DNA of 64,000 nt from Candidatus Iainarchaeum sp. (lineage in GTDB: Archaea > Iainarchaeota > Iainarchaeia > Iainarchaeales > SKW153), in assembly GCA_026414365.1 (NCBI GenBank), contig JAOAJD010000001.1, forward strand, positions 231,687 through 295,686, written 5' to 3'. The notes under the pieces are model-generated. The model searched no databases. It was not told the origin of the DNA and saw only the letters and a list, made by a program, of their open reading frames with translations. This document shows positions 46,258 to 56,897 of the stretch, one piece after another. The first letter of the stretch is position 1. Every line of letters starts with the position of its first letter. Position numbers and translations under genes: made by a program.

Positions 46258-46290
46258 ATAAAATAAATGAGTTAGCTAAGATTTAAAAAA

Positions 46291-47454
46291 TTACTTTTTT
46301 GCTGTGCCACTGGCACATGAATTTTTTTCAATTATCATTTCATAAAAAGATTTGGTGATTTTTGCAACGTTTTCTATAGAAAATGCTTTGGCAAACGCAT
46401 AAGAACCCTTTGAAAGCCTCTTTAAATTATTTCTATCAAAACAAAGTTCTAGTTTTTCAGCAAGCTGAACATAATTAAAAGGTTCAAATAGATATCCGTT
46501 ATAATTATCTTTTATAGAATCAGGGATTGCTAAATAGTTAGCTCCAACGCAACACAAACCTGCAGCCATGGATTCTATAATAGTTAAACCTTGTGTTTCT
46601 ATTGTTGATGCAGTAACAAAAACATCATGTTTTGCTACAAATCTAGCTAAGTTTTTACCCTTCATAGGTTTATAGAACTTGATATATTTCTCAAGATTTG
46701 CACTTTTTACTAAAGAGACTAAACTATCTAGAGCAGGCCCTGAACCAACGATTGAAAGAGAAAAATTCTTGTTCTTCTTAGCTAATAACTCAGCCGCTTT
46801 TATTAATACATCAATATTTTTTTCAAAACCTACTCTACCAAAATAAATTAATTTTAACTTATTACCAGAAAATTTTCTTTTTTTATATTTACTAAATAGT
46901 TTAAAATTTATTGCATTCGGTAAAATTTCTGAGTTTACGCCATTCTCACTTAACAATTTTTTCATCGCAACTGTAGGTGTAGTAACAAACTGGCAGTTAT
47001 TATAAAAACTTCTTAAATAATGCCAACTTAGAATTTTTGCTAATTTGCTTCTCTTAAAAATAGGTATTGGTAAATAGACTAAAAAATCAGGGATATGCGT
47101 ATGATATGTTGCTAAGAAAGGAATCTTGTGTTTCTTAGCTAAACTTAAACCTAACCAACCAACTCCAAAAGGAGTATGAATGTGAATTATATCTGGATTA
47201 AAATTAAGCAAAGCTTCCTCAACCTCTTTTGAAAATCCAAAAAAAACTCTATACTCTTTATAAGTTGGCAAAGAAAAAGAAGGCAAGAGCAAAACTTCTT
47301 TGTTATCTCTTGAATATCTAAAAAACTCTTTGGTAGGAGATGGGGCTATAATTAAGAAGTTACTTTTTTTCATTCCTTCACATATATTTTCTATTTGAGT
47401 AACGACACCATTTATTTGAGGTAAATAGCTATCAGTAAAAACAGCAATCTTCAT
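46291..47454 (-). CDS. GT4-family glycosyltransferase
   Basis: FTDSYLPQINGVVTQIENI, IIHIHTPFGVGWLGL, LIYFGRVGFEKNIDVLIKA, ETQGLTIIESMAAG. Confidence 0.92.
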   Translation of the reverse strand: MKIAVFTDSYLPQINGVVTQIENICEGMKKSNFLIIAPSPTKEFFRYSRDNKEVLLLPSFSLPTYKEYRVFFGFSKEVEEALLNFNPDIIHIHTPFGVGWLGLSLAKKHKIPFLATYHTHIPDFLVYLPIPIFKRSKLAKILSWHYLRSFYNNCQFVTTPTVAMKKLLSENGVNSEILPNAINFKLFSKYKKRKFSGNKLKLIYFGRVGFEKNIDVLIKAAELLAKKNKNFSLSIVGSGPALDSLVSLVKSANLEKYIKFYKPMKGKNLARFVAKHDVFVTASTIETQGLTIIESMAAGLCCVGANYLAIPDSIKDNYNGYLFEPFNYVQLAEKLELCFDRNNLKRLSKGSYAFAKAFSIENVAKITKSFYEMIIEKNSCASGTAKK

Positions 47455-47468
47455 AGAGAACCCTTTAT

Positions 47469-48173
47469 TTATCTCACTACTTCATACTCTTTAATAGATT
47501 TTCCACTAATATGAAATTTAATTGCATTATATGTGTGAAAAACAATATATTTAAAGAAACCCCACTTTTTTATTCTTCTAGAGGAAACATCTACTGCAAG
47601 GTTAGAACAAAACTTAATTTTTCCTTGCTTTTTTATCCTCTTTGCCAAATCTAAATCCTCAGCAGTAATCAAATTTGTATTAAATCCTCCTATTTTAAAA
47701 AAAACTTTTTTTCTAACAGCCATGTTAGAACCTATTACATTGTCTACACCAAAAAACGAACACAAATATAAGAAAAAACACATAATATTTTTACTAAGTA
47801 TTTCATAAAATTTGCCAGAATCAGAAAAATAAACGGAACCGTAAACTAAAACTAAACCTTTGTCTTTTTGGAATTCTTTAACAATATTATCAACCCAATC
47901 TTCAGGAACTTTACAATCTGCATCCACAAAAGCGATTATCTCTCCTTTTGCATATTTTGCTCCAGTTTGCCTCTCCCAAGCAGCAGATCTTTTTCTTTGA
48001 AACACTACTTTTACTCCTTCTTCTTTAGCTATCTTTGCCGTTTTATCTTCACTATAACCATCGCAAACAATTATCTCATATTTGTGTTTTGTCCTCTGAT
48101 TCTTTAAACTTCTTAGAATATTTCGGATATATTTCTCTTCATTTAAAGCAGCAACAACTATAGAAATAAACAT
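47469..48173 (-). CDS. GT2-family glycosyltransferase
   Basis: SIVVAALNEEKYIRNILRSLKNQ, FVDADCKVPEDWV, GGFNTNLITAEDLDLAKRI. Confidence 0.92.
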   Translation of the reverse strand: MFISIVVAALNEEKYIRNILRSLKNQRTKHKYEIIVCDGYSEDKTAKIAKEEGVKVVFQRKRSAAWERQTGAKYAKGEIIAFVDADCKVPEDWVDNIVKEFQKDKGLVLVYGSVYFSDSGKFYEILSKNIMCFFLYLCSFFGVDNVIGSNMAVRKKVFFKIGGFNTNLITAEDLDLAKRIKKQGKIKFCSNLAVDVSSRRIKKWGFFKYIVFHTYNAIKFHISGKSIKEYEVVR

Positions 48174-48179
48174 TGTAAA

Positions 48180-48464
48180 TCACCTAGCAAAGGCTTTTGA
48201 AAAACCACACTCTCCACAAACAATTCTAACTAAGTTTCCATCAAAATATTTTGCACAATTAACTCCTTCTTTTAAAAAAGCGCCGCACTTTTTGCAAAAC
48301 ATTTTTTTAAGCTCTTTAGGAATCTTAACTTTATTTTTCTTACTTATCTCTCTTGCCAATTCAACATATCTTCTACTTCTTTCTGGATGTTTTTCAAACT
48401 CAATATCTGCCAATTCAAAAAGTCTATAAATTCTCTCTAAAGCAATCTTTTGGAAAATCTTCAT
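48180..48464 (-). CDS. rnp4: RNase P protein subunit Rpr2/Rnp4
   Basis: FEKHPERSRRYVELAREISKKNKVKIPKELKKMFCKKCGAFL...VRIVCGECG. Confidence 0.9.
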   Translation of the reverse strand: MKIFQKIALERIYRLFELADIEFEKHPERSRRYVELAREISKKNKVKIPKELKKMFCKKCGAFLKEGVNCAKYFDGNLVRIVCGECGFSKAFAR

Positions 48465-48520
48465 AAAAATTACTATATAAGAAGCTTAAATTATAAATAT
48501 AAGTTACAATATTTATTGAT

Positions 48521-49273
48521 TTGGTGAGTGACGTGGAAAGAGTACCAACAGGAATCCCAGGATTGGATGAATTAATAGAAGGTGGATTTCCAAGAGATAG
48601 ATCAATTTTAGTTTCAGGAGGATGTGGTACCGGAAAAACTATCTTCTGTATGCAATATATTTATCAAGGCGCGAAAAAATATTCAGAACCTGGGATATAT
48701 ATAACCTTAGATGAAAGACCTGAATTAATAAGGCAAGATATGCTAAGATTTGGGTGGGACATAAAGAAATTAGAAGATGAAAATATGATTCAAATGATTG
48801 ATGCAAGTATTGCAAAAATAGGAATTCCTTCCGAAGAGCAATACGCGATGCCAGCCAGTGGCTTTGATTTAGATAAACTTCTATTAGAAATAATGAGAGT
48901 TTCAAAAAGGATAGGTGCTAAGAGAATTGCTATTGACTCAATACCTGCTTTAGGTTTTAATTATGACAACGAAAATGAAATAAGAAAAGCAGTATTAAAA
49001 CTAAGTTATTTACTTATGAGAATTGGCGTAACATCAGTTTTAACATCAGAAACCGAAGAAGAAAGCAAGAGATATAGTAAGTATGGAGTAGAAGAATTTG
49101 TAGTAGATGGAGTAATAGTTTTACATTATATGGGCATAGGCACACAATCAAATAGAACATTACATATAAGAAAAATGAGAGCCACAAAACATTCTGAAGA
49201 TTTACATCCTATTGAAATAACAAACAAAGGTCTAATTGTGCACAAGATAGAAGAGGAATACACGAAGATTTAA
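48521..49273 (+). CDS. KaiC-like single-domain RecA-superfamily ATPase
   Basis: VPTGIPGLDELIEGGFPRDRSILVSGGCGTGKTIFCMQYIYQGA...ITLDERPELI. Confidence 0.92.
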   Translation: MVSDVERVPTGIPGLDELIEGGFPRDRSILVSGGCGTGKTIFCMQYIYQGAKKYSEPGIYITLDERPELIRQDMLRFGWDIKKLEDENMIQMIDASIAKIGIPSEEQYAMPASGFDLDKLLLEIMRVSKRIGAKRIAIDSIPALGFNYDNENEIRKAVLKLSYLLMRIGVTSVLTSETEEESKRYSKYGVEEFVVDGVIVLHYMGIGTQSNRTLHIRKMRATKHSEDLHPIEITNKGLIVHKIEEEYTKI

Positions 49274-49275
49274 AA

Positions 49276-50352
49276 TTAAATGTTTCTATCAACTAAAAAG
49301 TTTGCAAATGCTTCCAACTTATGTTTTGCTTTGCTTTCTTCCAAACATGCATCTACTTTTTGCCAAGAATTTTTCACAATCTCTTTAGCTTTGTTTTTTG
49401 CGTATTCTATAGCACCACATTCATCTATTATAGAAACTGCTTCGCTAATTAGTCTTTTATCTTTTGTATGCATATTTAAAATTTCTAATAGCTTATTAGC
49501 CTTCTTCTCTTCTGTATTTTTTAAAGTATATATTACCATCAAAGTCTTTTTACCCTCACTTATATCATCACCAAATTCTTTACCCCATTTTTCAGAAGGC
49601 TTTATATTTAAGATATCGTCTTGGATCTGAAAAGCAACACCTATTGAAGCAGCAAAATTACCTAAAGCAACTATTTGTTCTCTAGATGCATCGCCTAATA
49701 TAGCACCTATCTTTGCAGACATTTTAGCTAGAGAACCTGTTTTATAAGTGCACATCTGCAAATATTGTTCTTCTGTTATATTTGAAATTTTTTTTCTATG
49801 CCAGAGTATGTCCATTGCCTGACCTAAAGATAATCTTATCATTTCTTCAGTATAAACCATATAAATCTCAACTGCCTTATCTTTGTCTATCAACTTTTTA
49901 TCGATTGCATCCTCTATTATTTTTAATGGTAAAAAATAAATAGAATTGCCTGCGTTTATTGCTATATCTTGTCCATAGATAAGATGCAATGTTGGTTTAC
50001 CTCTTCTAATTGTAGAATTGTCCTCAATATCATCTACTATTATTGAGCCGTTGTGCGCTAACTCTGGCAAAATTGTAAAAGATAAAAAATCCTTAGGATT
50101 ACCACCAACAGCTTCACAACTTAGTAATAAAAGAAAAGGCCTCCATCTTTTGCCTCCTCTACTCAAAAAATCCCACAAAGGGATTGTAATTGAATCTCTC
50201 AAACTTTCAAGATCATAACAAAACTCTGGCTTAGATGCTATAAAATCCAACCATTTTTTGTGTGGCTCTTTTGGTAAAACTTTCTCTATTTCTCTATCTA
50301 TCAAACGTGCCTCTTTTACTAGCAGTTTTTCTATATCTATTTTTTCTTTCAT
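49276..50352 (-). CDS. idsA: Isoprenyl diphosphate synthase (polyprenyl/GGPP synthase)
   Basis: IIVDDIEDNSTIRRGKPTLH and FQIQDDILNIKPSEKWGKEFGDDISEGKKT (both Asp-rich motifs). Confidence 0.93.
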   Translation of the reverse strand: MKEKIDIEKLLVKEARLIDREIEKVLPKEPHKKWLDFIASKPEFCYDLESLRDSITIPLWDFLSRGGKRWRPFLLLLSCEAVGGNPKDFLSFTILPELAHNGSIIVDDIEDNSTIRRGKPTLHLIYGQDIAINAGNSIYFLPLKIIEDAIDKKLIDKDKAVEIYMVYTEEMIRLSLGQAMDILWHRKKISNITEEQYLQMCTYKTGSLAKMSAKIGAILGDASREQIVALGNFAASIGVAFQIQDDILNIKPSEKWGKEFGDDISEGKKTLMVIYTLKNTEEKKANKLLEILNMHTKDKRLISEAVSIIDECGAIEYAKNKAKEIVKNSWQKVDACLEESKAKHKLEAFANFLVDRNI

Positions 50353-51947
50353 AACAAAGACCTTAACCTATCAGAAACTTTTTCTTTACCTATTGCCATT
50401 ATCAAAGTACCTGCTTTTGGGCCTTTTTCTTTACCTATTATAGAAAGATAAATCAATTTAAACACTTTTTGTAACTCTAAACTATGCTTTTTAGCAATCT
50501 CATATATTAAAGTTTGAACTTCATCAGCATTATTACAATTTTCCATTAAATCAGATATTTCTTTTATTGCTTCTTTTGTTTTTTCGTCTAAATTTAATTT
50601 ACTTTTATCCGGAACATCAACAAAAGAAATTTTATAAGATTCTGGAGCGTAATTGACCAACCAATTATTTGCTCTTTGTAAAATTTCAAAAATTAAATCT
50701 TTATCTTCTTGTGTTAATTCACCAAAAATATGTCCTGTTTGTTTTAGCACTGATACTATCTTATTAAAATCATTTTTATAATCTATTAACTGACAAAGTT
50801 GTACTGCAAAACTATAAGGCAGTTGAAAGTTAATTTTATCTCTTTGTTTCTTTATCTGTGAAAAATAATATGCTCTCTCAAGTTTTGTCTCCAATCTCTC
50901 TTTATCCTCTTTTTCTAATCCATAATACAACCTTTCTGCTCTTTCATATCTTTCCATAAGCAAAATAAAATTATTATCTGACAAACTAAATTCTATAGAA
51001 GACTGGGGTTTGTAGCTAAAATTCATAAATCTAAAAACTTCTGGCAAAGCAACTTCATTCCATTGCTTTAAACTAATTACATTTCCTTTTGAACCGGAAA
51101 TTTTTCTTCCATACAGCAAAATAAATTCTGTAGGAAATTGTATTGGTGGCTCTTTCCTAAAAACTTCTCTCATTAAAGCTCTGCCAACATCTACAGAACC
51201 ACCTTTAGAAAAATGATCTTTACCACCAGACTCAAAATCTACTTCATGAACTATCCAATGAGCAACCCAATGAACACGCCAATGCAATTTTGCATTTCCT
51301 CTATATGGTTCTACTGAATCTTCGTTACCACATTTACATTTATATAATACTTTCTCATCATTCGAATCCCAAGATACTATCTGAGTTGATAATAGACCAT
51401 TGCATTTAGAACAAACAATTTGCAGAGGTACAAAATTTTCTTCTTTAGAAGCACCTGCTACTCTCTTCCAAACGTCTACTATTTTTTTTGAATTCTCTAA
51501 AGAGAATCTTATTATATCGTCGAATTTTCCTGCTTTGTAACTTTCATATGCAGAAATAATATTAACTTCCAAACCAAATGACTCAAAAGAAGAAACTGCT
51601 TCTGAAACAAAAAAATCGGCCCAACTTTTATAACCTTCTACAGGGCTCGGAGCAAGATAACATGGTTTTTCTAAATAGTTAGGATAATCTTTCTCTTTTA
51701 TACCTAATCCTTCAGGTATTTTCCTTATACCATCAAAATCATCTATAATAAAATTTTGCCTAACTTTTAAACCTCTATCTTTTAAAACTCTATAAACAGC
51801 ATAAGGGGTAAATAATTCAGACCTTGCATTACCTATATGAAAAAACCCACTCGGTGTCCACATTCCTTGACAAACAAATTCTTTCTTATTTCTTTTTAAA
51901 ACGTCATCAGCAACTTTATCGGCCCAAAAAAACTCTTTACTTTCCAT
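50349..51947 (-). CDS. lysS: Lysyl-tRNA synthetase, class I
   Basis: CQGMWTPSGFFHIGNARSE (HIGH-like), GRKISGSKGNVISL (KMSKS-like), zinc cysteines. Confidence 0.95.
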   Translation of the reverse strand: MESKEFFWADKVADDVLKRNKKEFVCQGMWTPSGFFHIGNARSELFTPYAVYRVLKDRGLKVRQNFIIDDFDGIRKIPEGLGIKEKDYPNYLEKPCYLAPSPVEGYKSWADFFVSEAVSSFESFGLEVNIISAYESYKAGKFDDIIRFSLENSKKIVDVWKRVAGASKEENFVPLQIVCSKCNGLLSTQIVSWDSNDEKVLYKCKCGNEDSVEPYRGNAKLHWRVHWVAHWIVHEVDFESGGKDHFSKGGSVDVGRALMREVFRKEPPIQFPTEFILLYGRKISGSKGNVISLKQWNEVALPEVFRFMNFSYKPQSSIEFSLSDNNFILLMERYERAERLYYGLEKEDKERLETKLERAYYFSQIKKQRDKINFQLPYSFAVQLCQLIDYKNDFNKIVSVLKQTGHIFGELTQEDKDLIFEILQRANNWLVNYAPESYKISFVDVPDKSKLNLDEKTKEAIKEISDLMENCNNADEVQTLIYEIAKKHSLELQKVFKLIYLSIIGKEKGPKAGTLIMAIGKEKVSDRLRSLL

Positions 51948-51978
51948 ATCACAGATACCTCTTAATCAGATTGGTCTT

Positions 51979-53526
51979 CTATTTTTCTTTTCTCTTTTGT
52001 GTGTATTTTTCTTTTCTCTTTTGTGTGATTTCTCTCTTGACATTATAATAATAAATAAATAAAATTATACCTACAACAAAAATTGTAAAAAGTGTTGGAG
52101 CTATATATGTGCTTATATTAAAAAAATCTAAATTTTTTAGATATGTTGAGTTATCGTCATAAATTATAGGTGGGACGATAAATCTTTCTTGTAAATTACC
52201 TAATACAGTAAGATCTTGCTCGGTTGGATAATTTAAAACGTAGAAAGCATAAAAATAATTTGAATCTTCATAAATAAATTGTAAAGGAACAATAAACGGA
52301 TCTTCTGTTATTGGTTTTTCCTTTGGTTTACCTAATCTGTTGATAATTTCCTTCGGTATATATTCATACCCATAGACATTCTCAACAACATGCTTTTTAA
52401 CTCTTATCTCGAAAACAGTGATATAATTAATATTATTATTTAACTTTACGGCAGCAAAATAAAAAAATCTTTCTGGCAGATACTTATCAAAAAAAGATTC
52501 TGCTTCGGCTATTTGCTTTTCATTTAGATAACTTTTTAGATTTTTACTAAAAAGAGACTTATCTGATAAAATAGGCGTGGGTTTACTTAAATATTCTACA
52601 TAAAAGGAATCTTTTAAGTTATTTAAATCAGTTAGCAATTTTTTTAAGTTAAGAACTGCATTTCTATATTGCCCAGTAACAATGTATTTTATTGAGCTCG
52701 AGTATAGTTCTTCACTTTGTCTTACAAAATCTTCTAAACTCAAAACATCCATACCATATTGCTTAGCGATAAGCAAATCCTTCTTTAGCTGAATTATTTT
52801 TTCCTCTACAACTTTGGCCAAAAATTCAGCATTTTCTATATTTTCTTTTTTATCCAATATTGAAAAACTTAAAGATGCCTCTGCCTTGTTATTTTGATTA
52901 TCATAAGCAAATACAGTTACTGTATAAGATCCTGGGGCATACTTAGACAAATTTAAATCGTAATAGTAAACAGAATCTTCTTTTTGCAAAGGATTTAATT
53001 CTTCTTTAAAATATTTATTATTTATAAAAAATTTAACATCTTTTACACCTGAGTACTTATCAAATACTTCTGCAGAGATTCTGAAAAGGTTAGTATTAAT
53101 ATCTGTATTTTTGTTAACAAAGTTTATGATAGGTTTTGTTCTATCTAATAAGAAACTTTTTTCGACAAAACAAACGTTGTCTAAATAATCTTTAAATTTT
53201 AGTTTAATTGTATAGTTGCCATCATCGTTTCCTTCAACAGAGAAAGAATATTCTAAACTGTTTTTATCATGTTCACTATAACCTCTACCAAATGCACTGT
53301 TGGGTTCTTCAACTGAAACATAAATCTCCTTAAATTTGTGATCCAAGTCACTAACAACAATATTTATCAACTCTCTGTTACTATCATAAGAAACTAGAAA
53401 ATCAAATTTAAAGTTACAATCTGTGTTTTGATCACTAATTATTATATTACCATAAATAGTTGGGGATTTAACAAAAAAACAAAAGATAAACAAAAACAAA
53501 ACAAAAAAATACTTTTTAGCAAACAT
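51979..53526 (-). CDS. Secreted membrane-anchored protein with Ig-like/bacterial-Ig-type domain
   Basis: Signal-like N-terminus, DRTKPIINFVNKNTDINTNLFRISAEVFDKYSGVKDVKFFINN, C-terminal TM and KRKEK tail. Confidence 0.65.
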   Translation of the reverse strand: MFAKKYFFVLFLFIFCFFVKSPTIYGNIIISDQNTDCNFKFDFLVSYDSNRELINIVVSDLDHKFKEIYVSVEEPNSAFGRGYSEHDKNSLEYSFSVEGNDDGNYTIKLKFKDYLDNVCFVEKSFLLDRTKPIINFVNKNTDINTNLFRISAEVFDKYSGVKDVKFFINNKYFKEELNPLQKEDSVYYYDLNLSKYAPGSYTVTVFAYDNQNNKAEASLSFSILDKKENIENAEFLAKVVEEKIIQLKKDLLIAKQYGMDVLSLEDFVRQSEELYSSSIKYIVTGQYRNAVLNLKKLLTDLNNLKDSFYVEYLSKPTPILSDKSLFSKNLKSYLNEKQIAEAESFFDKYLPERFFYFAAVKLNNNINYITVFEIRVKKHVVENVYGYEYIPKEIINRLGKPKEKPITEDPFIVPLQFIYEDSNYFYAFYVLNYPTEQDLTVLGNLQERFIVPPIIYDDNSTYLKNLDFFNISTYIAPTLFTIFVVGIILFIYYYNVKREITQKRKEKYTQKRKEK

Positions 53527-53612
53527 TAAAACACCAAATGCATTAAAAAATACAAGTTACAAATTTTCTCTTTCTTTATAAAATAATAAAAATATTCTTA
53601 TTTAATTTTAAT

Positions 53613-53696
53613 TGCAACCGCCGGGATTTGAACCCGGGTCGGGAGCTTTCTTCTTAGAAATGGAAGGCTCCTATGCTGCCACTACACCACGGTTGC
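53613..53696 (-). tRNA. tRNA-Gly(TCC) with 13-nt intron (53648-53660)
   Basis: Acceptor GCAACCG/CGGTTGC, anticodon stem GGAGC/GCTCC, loop CTTCCA|TTTCTAAGAAGAA|A; BHB central helix CTTC/GAAG; T-arm CCGGG TTCAAAT CCCGG. Confidence 0.93.
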
Positions 53697-53832
53697 TTAA
53701 ACTGCCTTTATCTAAAAAAGAATTTTATATAGAATAATTGGATAAAAAAGTTTTAAAAGAAGAGATTTTGGAAAGTATATGATAAAGAAACTTTAGAATC
53801 TTTTATAAAAAATAATTCTACAATAGTTAAAT

Positions 53833-54462
53833 ATGGAAAGGGGTTTTTTTGTAGTAGTAGATGGCATAGATGGTTGTGGAAAAAGCACTGTGATAAAAGG
53901 AATAAAAGATTTCTTAATATCTTTAGGAATAAACAGAAATAAAATTTTTATAACTAAAGAACCTTCAAATTCAATATTTGGACATAAAATAAAAGAAATC
54001 TTAAGAAAGCAGAAAAATGAATATCAAAACAAAGAGTTAATAACAGAACTCTATTTGAAAGACAGAAAAGAACATGTTAAGAAAGAGATATTACCAGCCT
54101 TAAAAGATTCTAAGATAGTTCTCTGTGATAGATATATATATAGTACAATTGCATATCAGTCCGCTCAAGGAATGAGCATGGAAGAACTCATAAAACAAAA
54201 TGAAGAATTTACTAAACCAAACGTTGTAATAATCCTAGATATTGATCCTAAAGATGCAATAAAAAGGATAAATTTAGATAAAAATAGAGACAAAAAAGAA
54301 CTTTTTGAAAAAGAAGAGTTCTTGAAAAAAGTTAGAGAAAATTTTCTAAAGTTAAAAGCGCTAATGGAAGATGAAAATATTATAATAATCGATGGTTCTA
54401 AACCAAAAGAAGATGTTATAAAAGAAGTTAAAAATATTTTAGAAAAAAGCTTGTTAGAATAA
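53833..54462 (+). CDS. tmk: Thymidylate kinase
   Basis: FFVVVDGIDGCGKSTVIKGI, DRYIYSTIAYQSAQG. Confidence 0.93.
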   Translation: MERGFFVVVDGIDGCGKSTVIKGIKDFLISLGINRNKIFITKEPSNSIFGHKIKEILRKQKNEYQNKELITELYLKDRKEHVKKEILPALKDSKIVLCDRYIYSTIAYQSAQGMSMEELIKQNEEFTKPNVVIILDIDPKDAIKRINLDKNRDKKELFEKEEFLKKVRENFLKLKALMEDENIIIIDGSKPKEDVIKEVKNILEKSLLE

Positions 54463-54538
54463 ATCAACATGAAAACTTAAAAAAATTAAAAGAACATGTT
54501 AAACAAAAATTTAAAAATGTAAACATGATAACATTAAT

Positions 54539-55576
54539 ATGCCAAAAGAGAAGAAAAGTAAGGCTTCAAAAAAAATAGAAATACAAAAAACAAAAAAGAA
54601 AGAAGATGTTGTCATAAAACAAGAGCAACGATATGAACAAGCTAAAGAAAAAAGTATAGAAACTGAAGAAAAAAATGATTTTATCAATCCGTTAATTGAA
54701 GCTTACAAAAAGAGTTTCAATATCTATGCAATTATTTATATTTTAATTATAGTTATTGCATTTGGTTTTATTAGTTTTATTATTGCTTACATATCTAATA
54801 TAATATCTAACCCACTTATAAAAGGTTCGATATCAGAGAAAATTACCTATGGGGCAATTATTTTGATTGTGCTTATTTACTTAGTAAGATATTTGATTGA
54901 CATATTTATTACTAGTATATCTCAAGGCTCTTTATTATTAGTTGCAAAATCTATAATGGAAAACAAAAAGGTAAGTATAGAAGAAGCTATAAAAAATAGT
55001 TGGGGAAAAAAATACACTTTGTTTTTAGTATATCTTTTTGAGAATTTTTTAATCTTTCTAATTTTTTTATTAATATTAACAATAGTTATGTCAATTTTTG
55101 CTATTGATTTTTATGGGAAAATAGGAGTTATTAAAGACGTTAGTATAGAAAATTTAATAAGTCTTGTACTGAACAATATTGATCTATTATTAAAATTTAT
55201 TATTTTCTTGTTAACTGCCCTCCTGATAAGCTCAATCATCATCTTCTTGTTAAGCCCAATAATATGGCTTCTATTACCCATTGCGGTATATGAAAATCTA
55301 AATGTAAAAGAAACTATATTAGAAGCAATAAGAAGAGGGAAAGAAAAATACTTATCAAAACTAATATATATCTTCATTTATTATATTATTGCATATCTGC
55401 CTATAATTTTAGCAATGGTTTTTTTAATTTTGGGCCTTGCTAATTATAAAAGCATAATTATGTTTATTTTACTTACTTCTAGTGCTGCACTATTATTAGT
55501 AGGACTAATTCTAATTCTTATATTCACACCTTTGGCAAAATATAATTTTTATAAGCTCGATAAGAAAGTACATTAG
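54539..55576 (+). CDS. Polytopic membrane protein with Lys-rich N-terminus
   Basis: About six TM helices; NPLIEAYKKSFNIYAIIYILIIVIAFG. Confidence 0.5.
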   Translation: MPKEKKSKASKKIEIQKTKKKEDVVIKQEQRYEQAKEKSIETEEKNDFINPLIEAYKKSFNIYAIIYILIIVIAFGFISFIIAYISNIISNPLIKGSISEKITYGAIILIVLIYLVRYLIDIFITSISQGSLLLVAKSIMENKKVSIEEAIKNSWGKKYTLFLVYLFENFLIFLIFLLILTIVMSIFAIDFYGKIGVIKDVSIENLISLVLNNIDLLLKFIIFLLTALLISSIIIFLLSPIIWLLLPIAVYENLNVKETILEAIRRGKEKYLSKLIYIFIYYIIAYLPIILAMVFLILGLANYKSIIMFILLTSSAALLLVGLILILIFTPLAKYNFYKLDKKVH

Positions 55577-55710
55577 TATGCATAATATTTTTCTTTATCC
55601 TATTTATAAGATAATTTAAACGATTTTTCAATCAAAAAATAATAAAAAACAGAAATCTTTAAATATACCTTATTATTTATCTAACATAAGAGTTCTTCAT
55701 TAGTGGTTAA

Positions 55711-56463
55711 ATGAAAGAAATTACGGAAATATTAGTTGAATCTTATAAAAAAAGCTTATCTCCTATTAATATAATAAAGGTAGTAGGGATATTTGCAATT
55801 ATTTATCTAATAAGTATTGTGCTTGCTCTTGTGCCAATTGTAGGTCCTATACTTTCGCTTTTAACAATGTTCTTCGGTATTGCAGTGACGTATATTGTTG
55901 GTGCAAATATTGCATATGAAAAAAACAAGTTTGAAATAAATAGAGCTGTGCAAAGATATGTAACTTTTGTTTTAGCAAATTTGTTTTTAGCAATAATTAG
56001 TGCTGTAATTGCAATAATTTTGATTTTAGCTGGCATAGGCACAATAATAGGATCTGTTGCAACATTTGGTTTCACTACTCAAACACTACAATCTCTAATT
56101 TTGCCATTAATAGTAGTATTTATTATAGCTTTGATAATCTCTGTTGTTATAACACCAATAGCTTGGCTTCTAGCGACTTTGTCTTTATTTGAAGATATCA
56201 ATATTGCAGAGGTAATAACTAAAGCATTTTCTCTAGGCTTTAAAGACCTTCTCAAAAATGCAGCTTATATAATAGGTACTGGATTGCTTACATTAATACC
56301 AGGTGTATTAATAGGCATAATTATCTTTTTAGGCATACAAAACTTCCTTTTGCTTATTATAGGAATGATTCTTTTGATAATATGGATACTACAAGCAACA
56401 ACCTTCAACATTATTGCTACAGTAAACTTTTACAGATACAAGATAGAAAGTGCAAAAAAATAA
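55711..56463 (+). CDS. Polytopic membrane protein related to 54539-55576
   Basis: ILVESYKKSLSPINIIKVVGIFAIIYLI; shared AYKKS/SYKKS start and TM pattern. Confidence 0.5.
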   Translation: MKEITEILVESYKKSLSPINIIKVVGIFAIIYLISIVLALVPIVGPILSLLTMFFGIAVTYIVGANIAYEKNKFEINRAVQRYVTFVLANLFLAIISAVIAIILILAGIGTIIGSVATFGFTTQTLQSLILPLIVVFIIALIISVVITPIAWLLATLSLFEDINIAEVITKAFSLGFKDLLKNAAYIIGTGLLTLIPGVLIGIIIFLGIQNFLLLIIGMILLIIWILQATTFNIIATVNFYRYKIESAKK

Positions 56464-56897
56464 TTACCTCTAATATTTTTATTTTATAAAAAAAAGACAA
56501 ATAGTTGATAAATGCCAAAAAGACTGCTTTTTTACCAATATATTCGGTAGAAGATTTACTCTGATAAATTAAACAAACAAAAACTAAATAATAATAGAAC
56601 AAAAAGATGCTGACAAGTAAAATAAATAAAATAACATAAAAAAATATCCTGAAACAACAAAAAATTTATAAAAAAATTAGTAACAAACATAGAAGAATAG
56701 TATTTAGAGGGATGAGAAATAATAAAACTTTAAAATTTAATTAAAAATTTAGAGAAGCAAACATAAAAGGAAAAAATAGAAAAATATAAACAATTAATGG
56801 AGAAGACGAAAAAGAATTTAGGGAAGTATTAGAAAAAAAATACTAAAAAGTATTAGTTATGGTTATATTAGTTTTCTAATCTTAATTAAATGAGAAA

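Noticed and set aside
56417-56602. 61-aa minus-strand ORF in the gap before srp54
   Set aside because: Overlaps the end of a membrane protein gene and has no recognisable motif; likely chance ORF.
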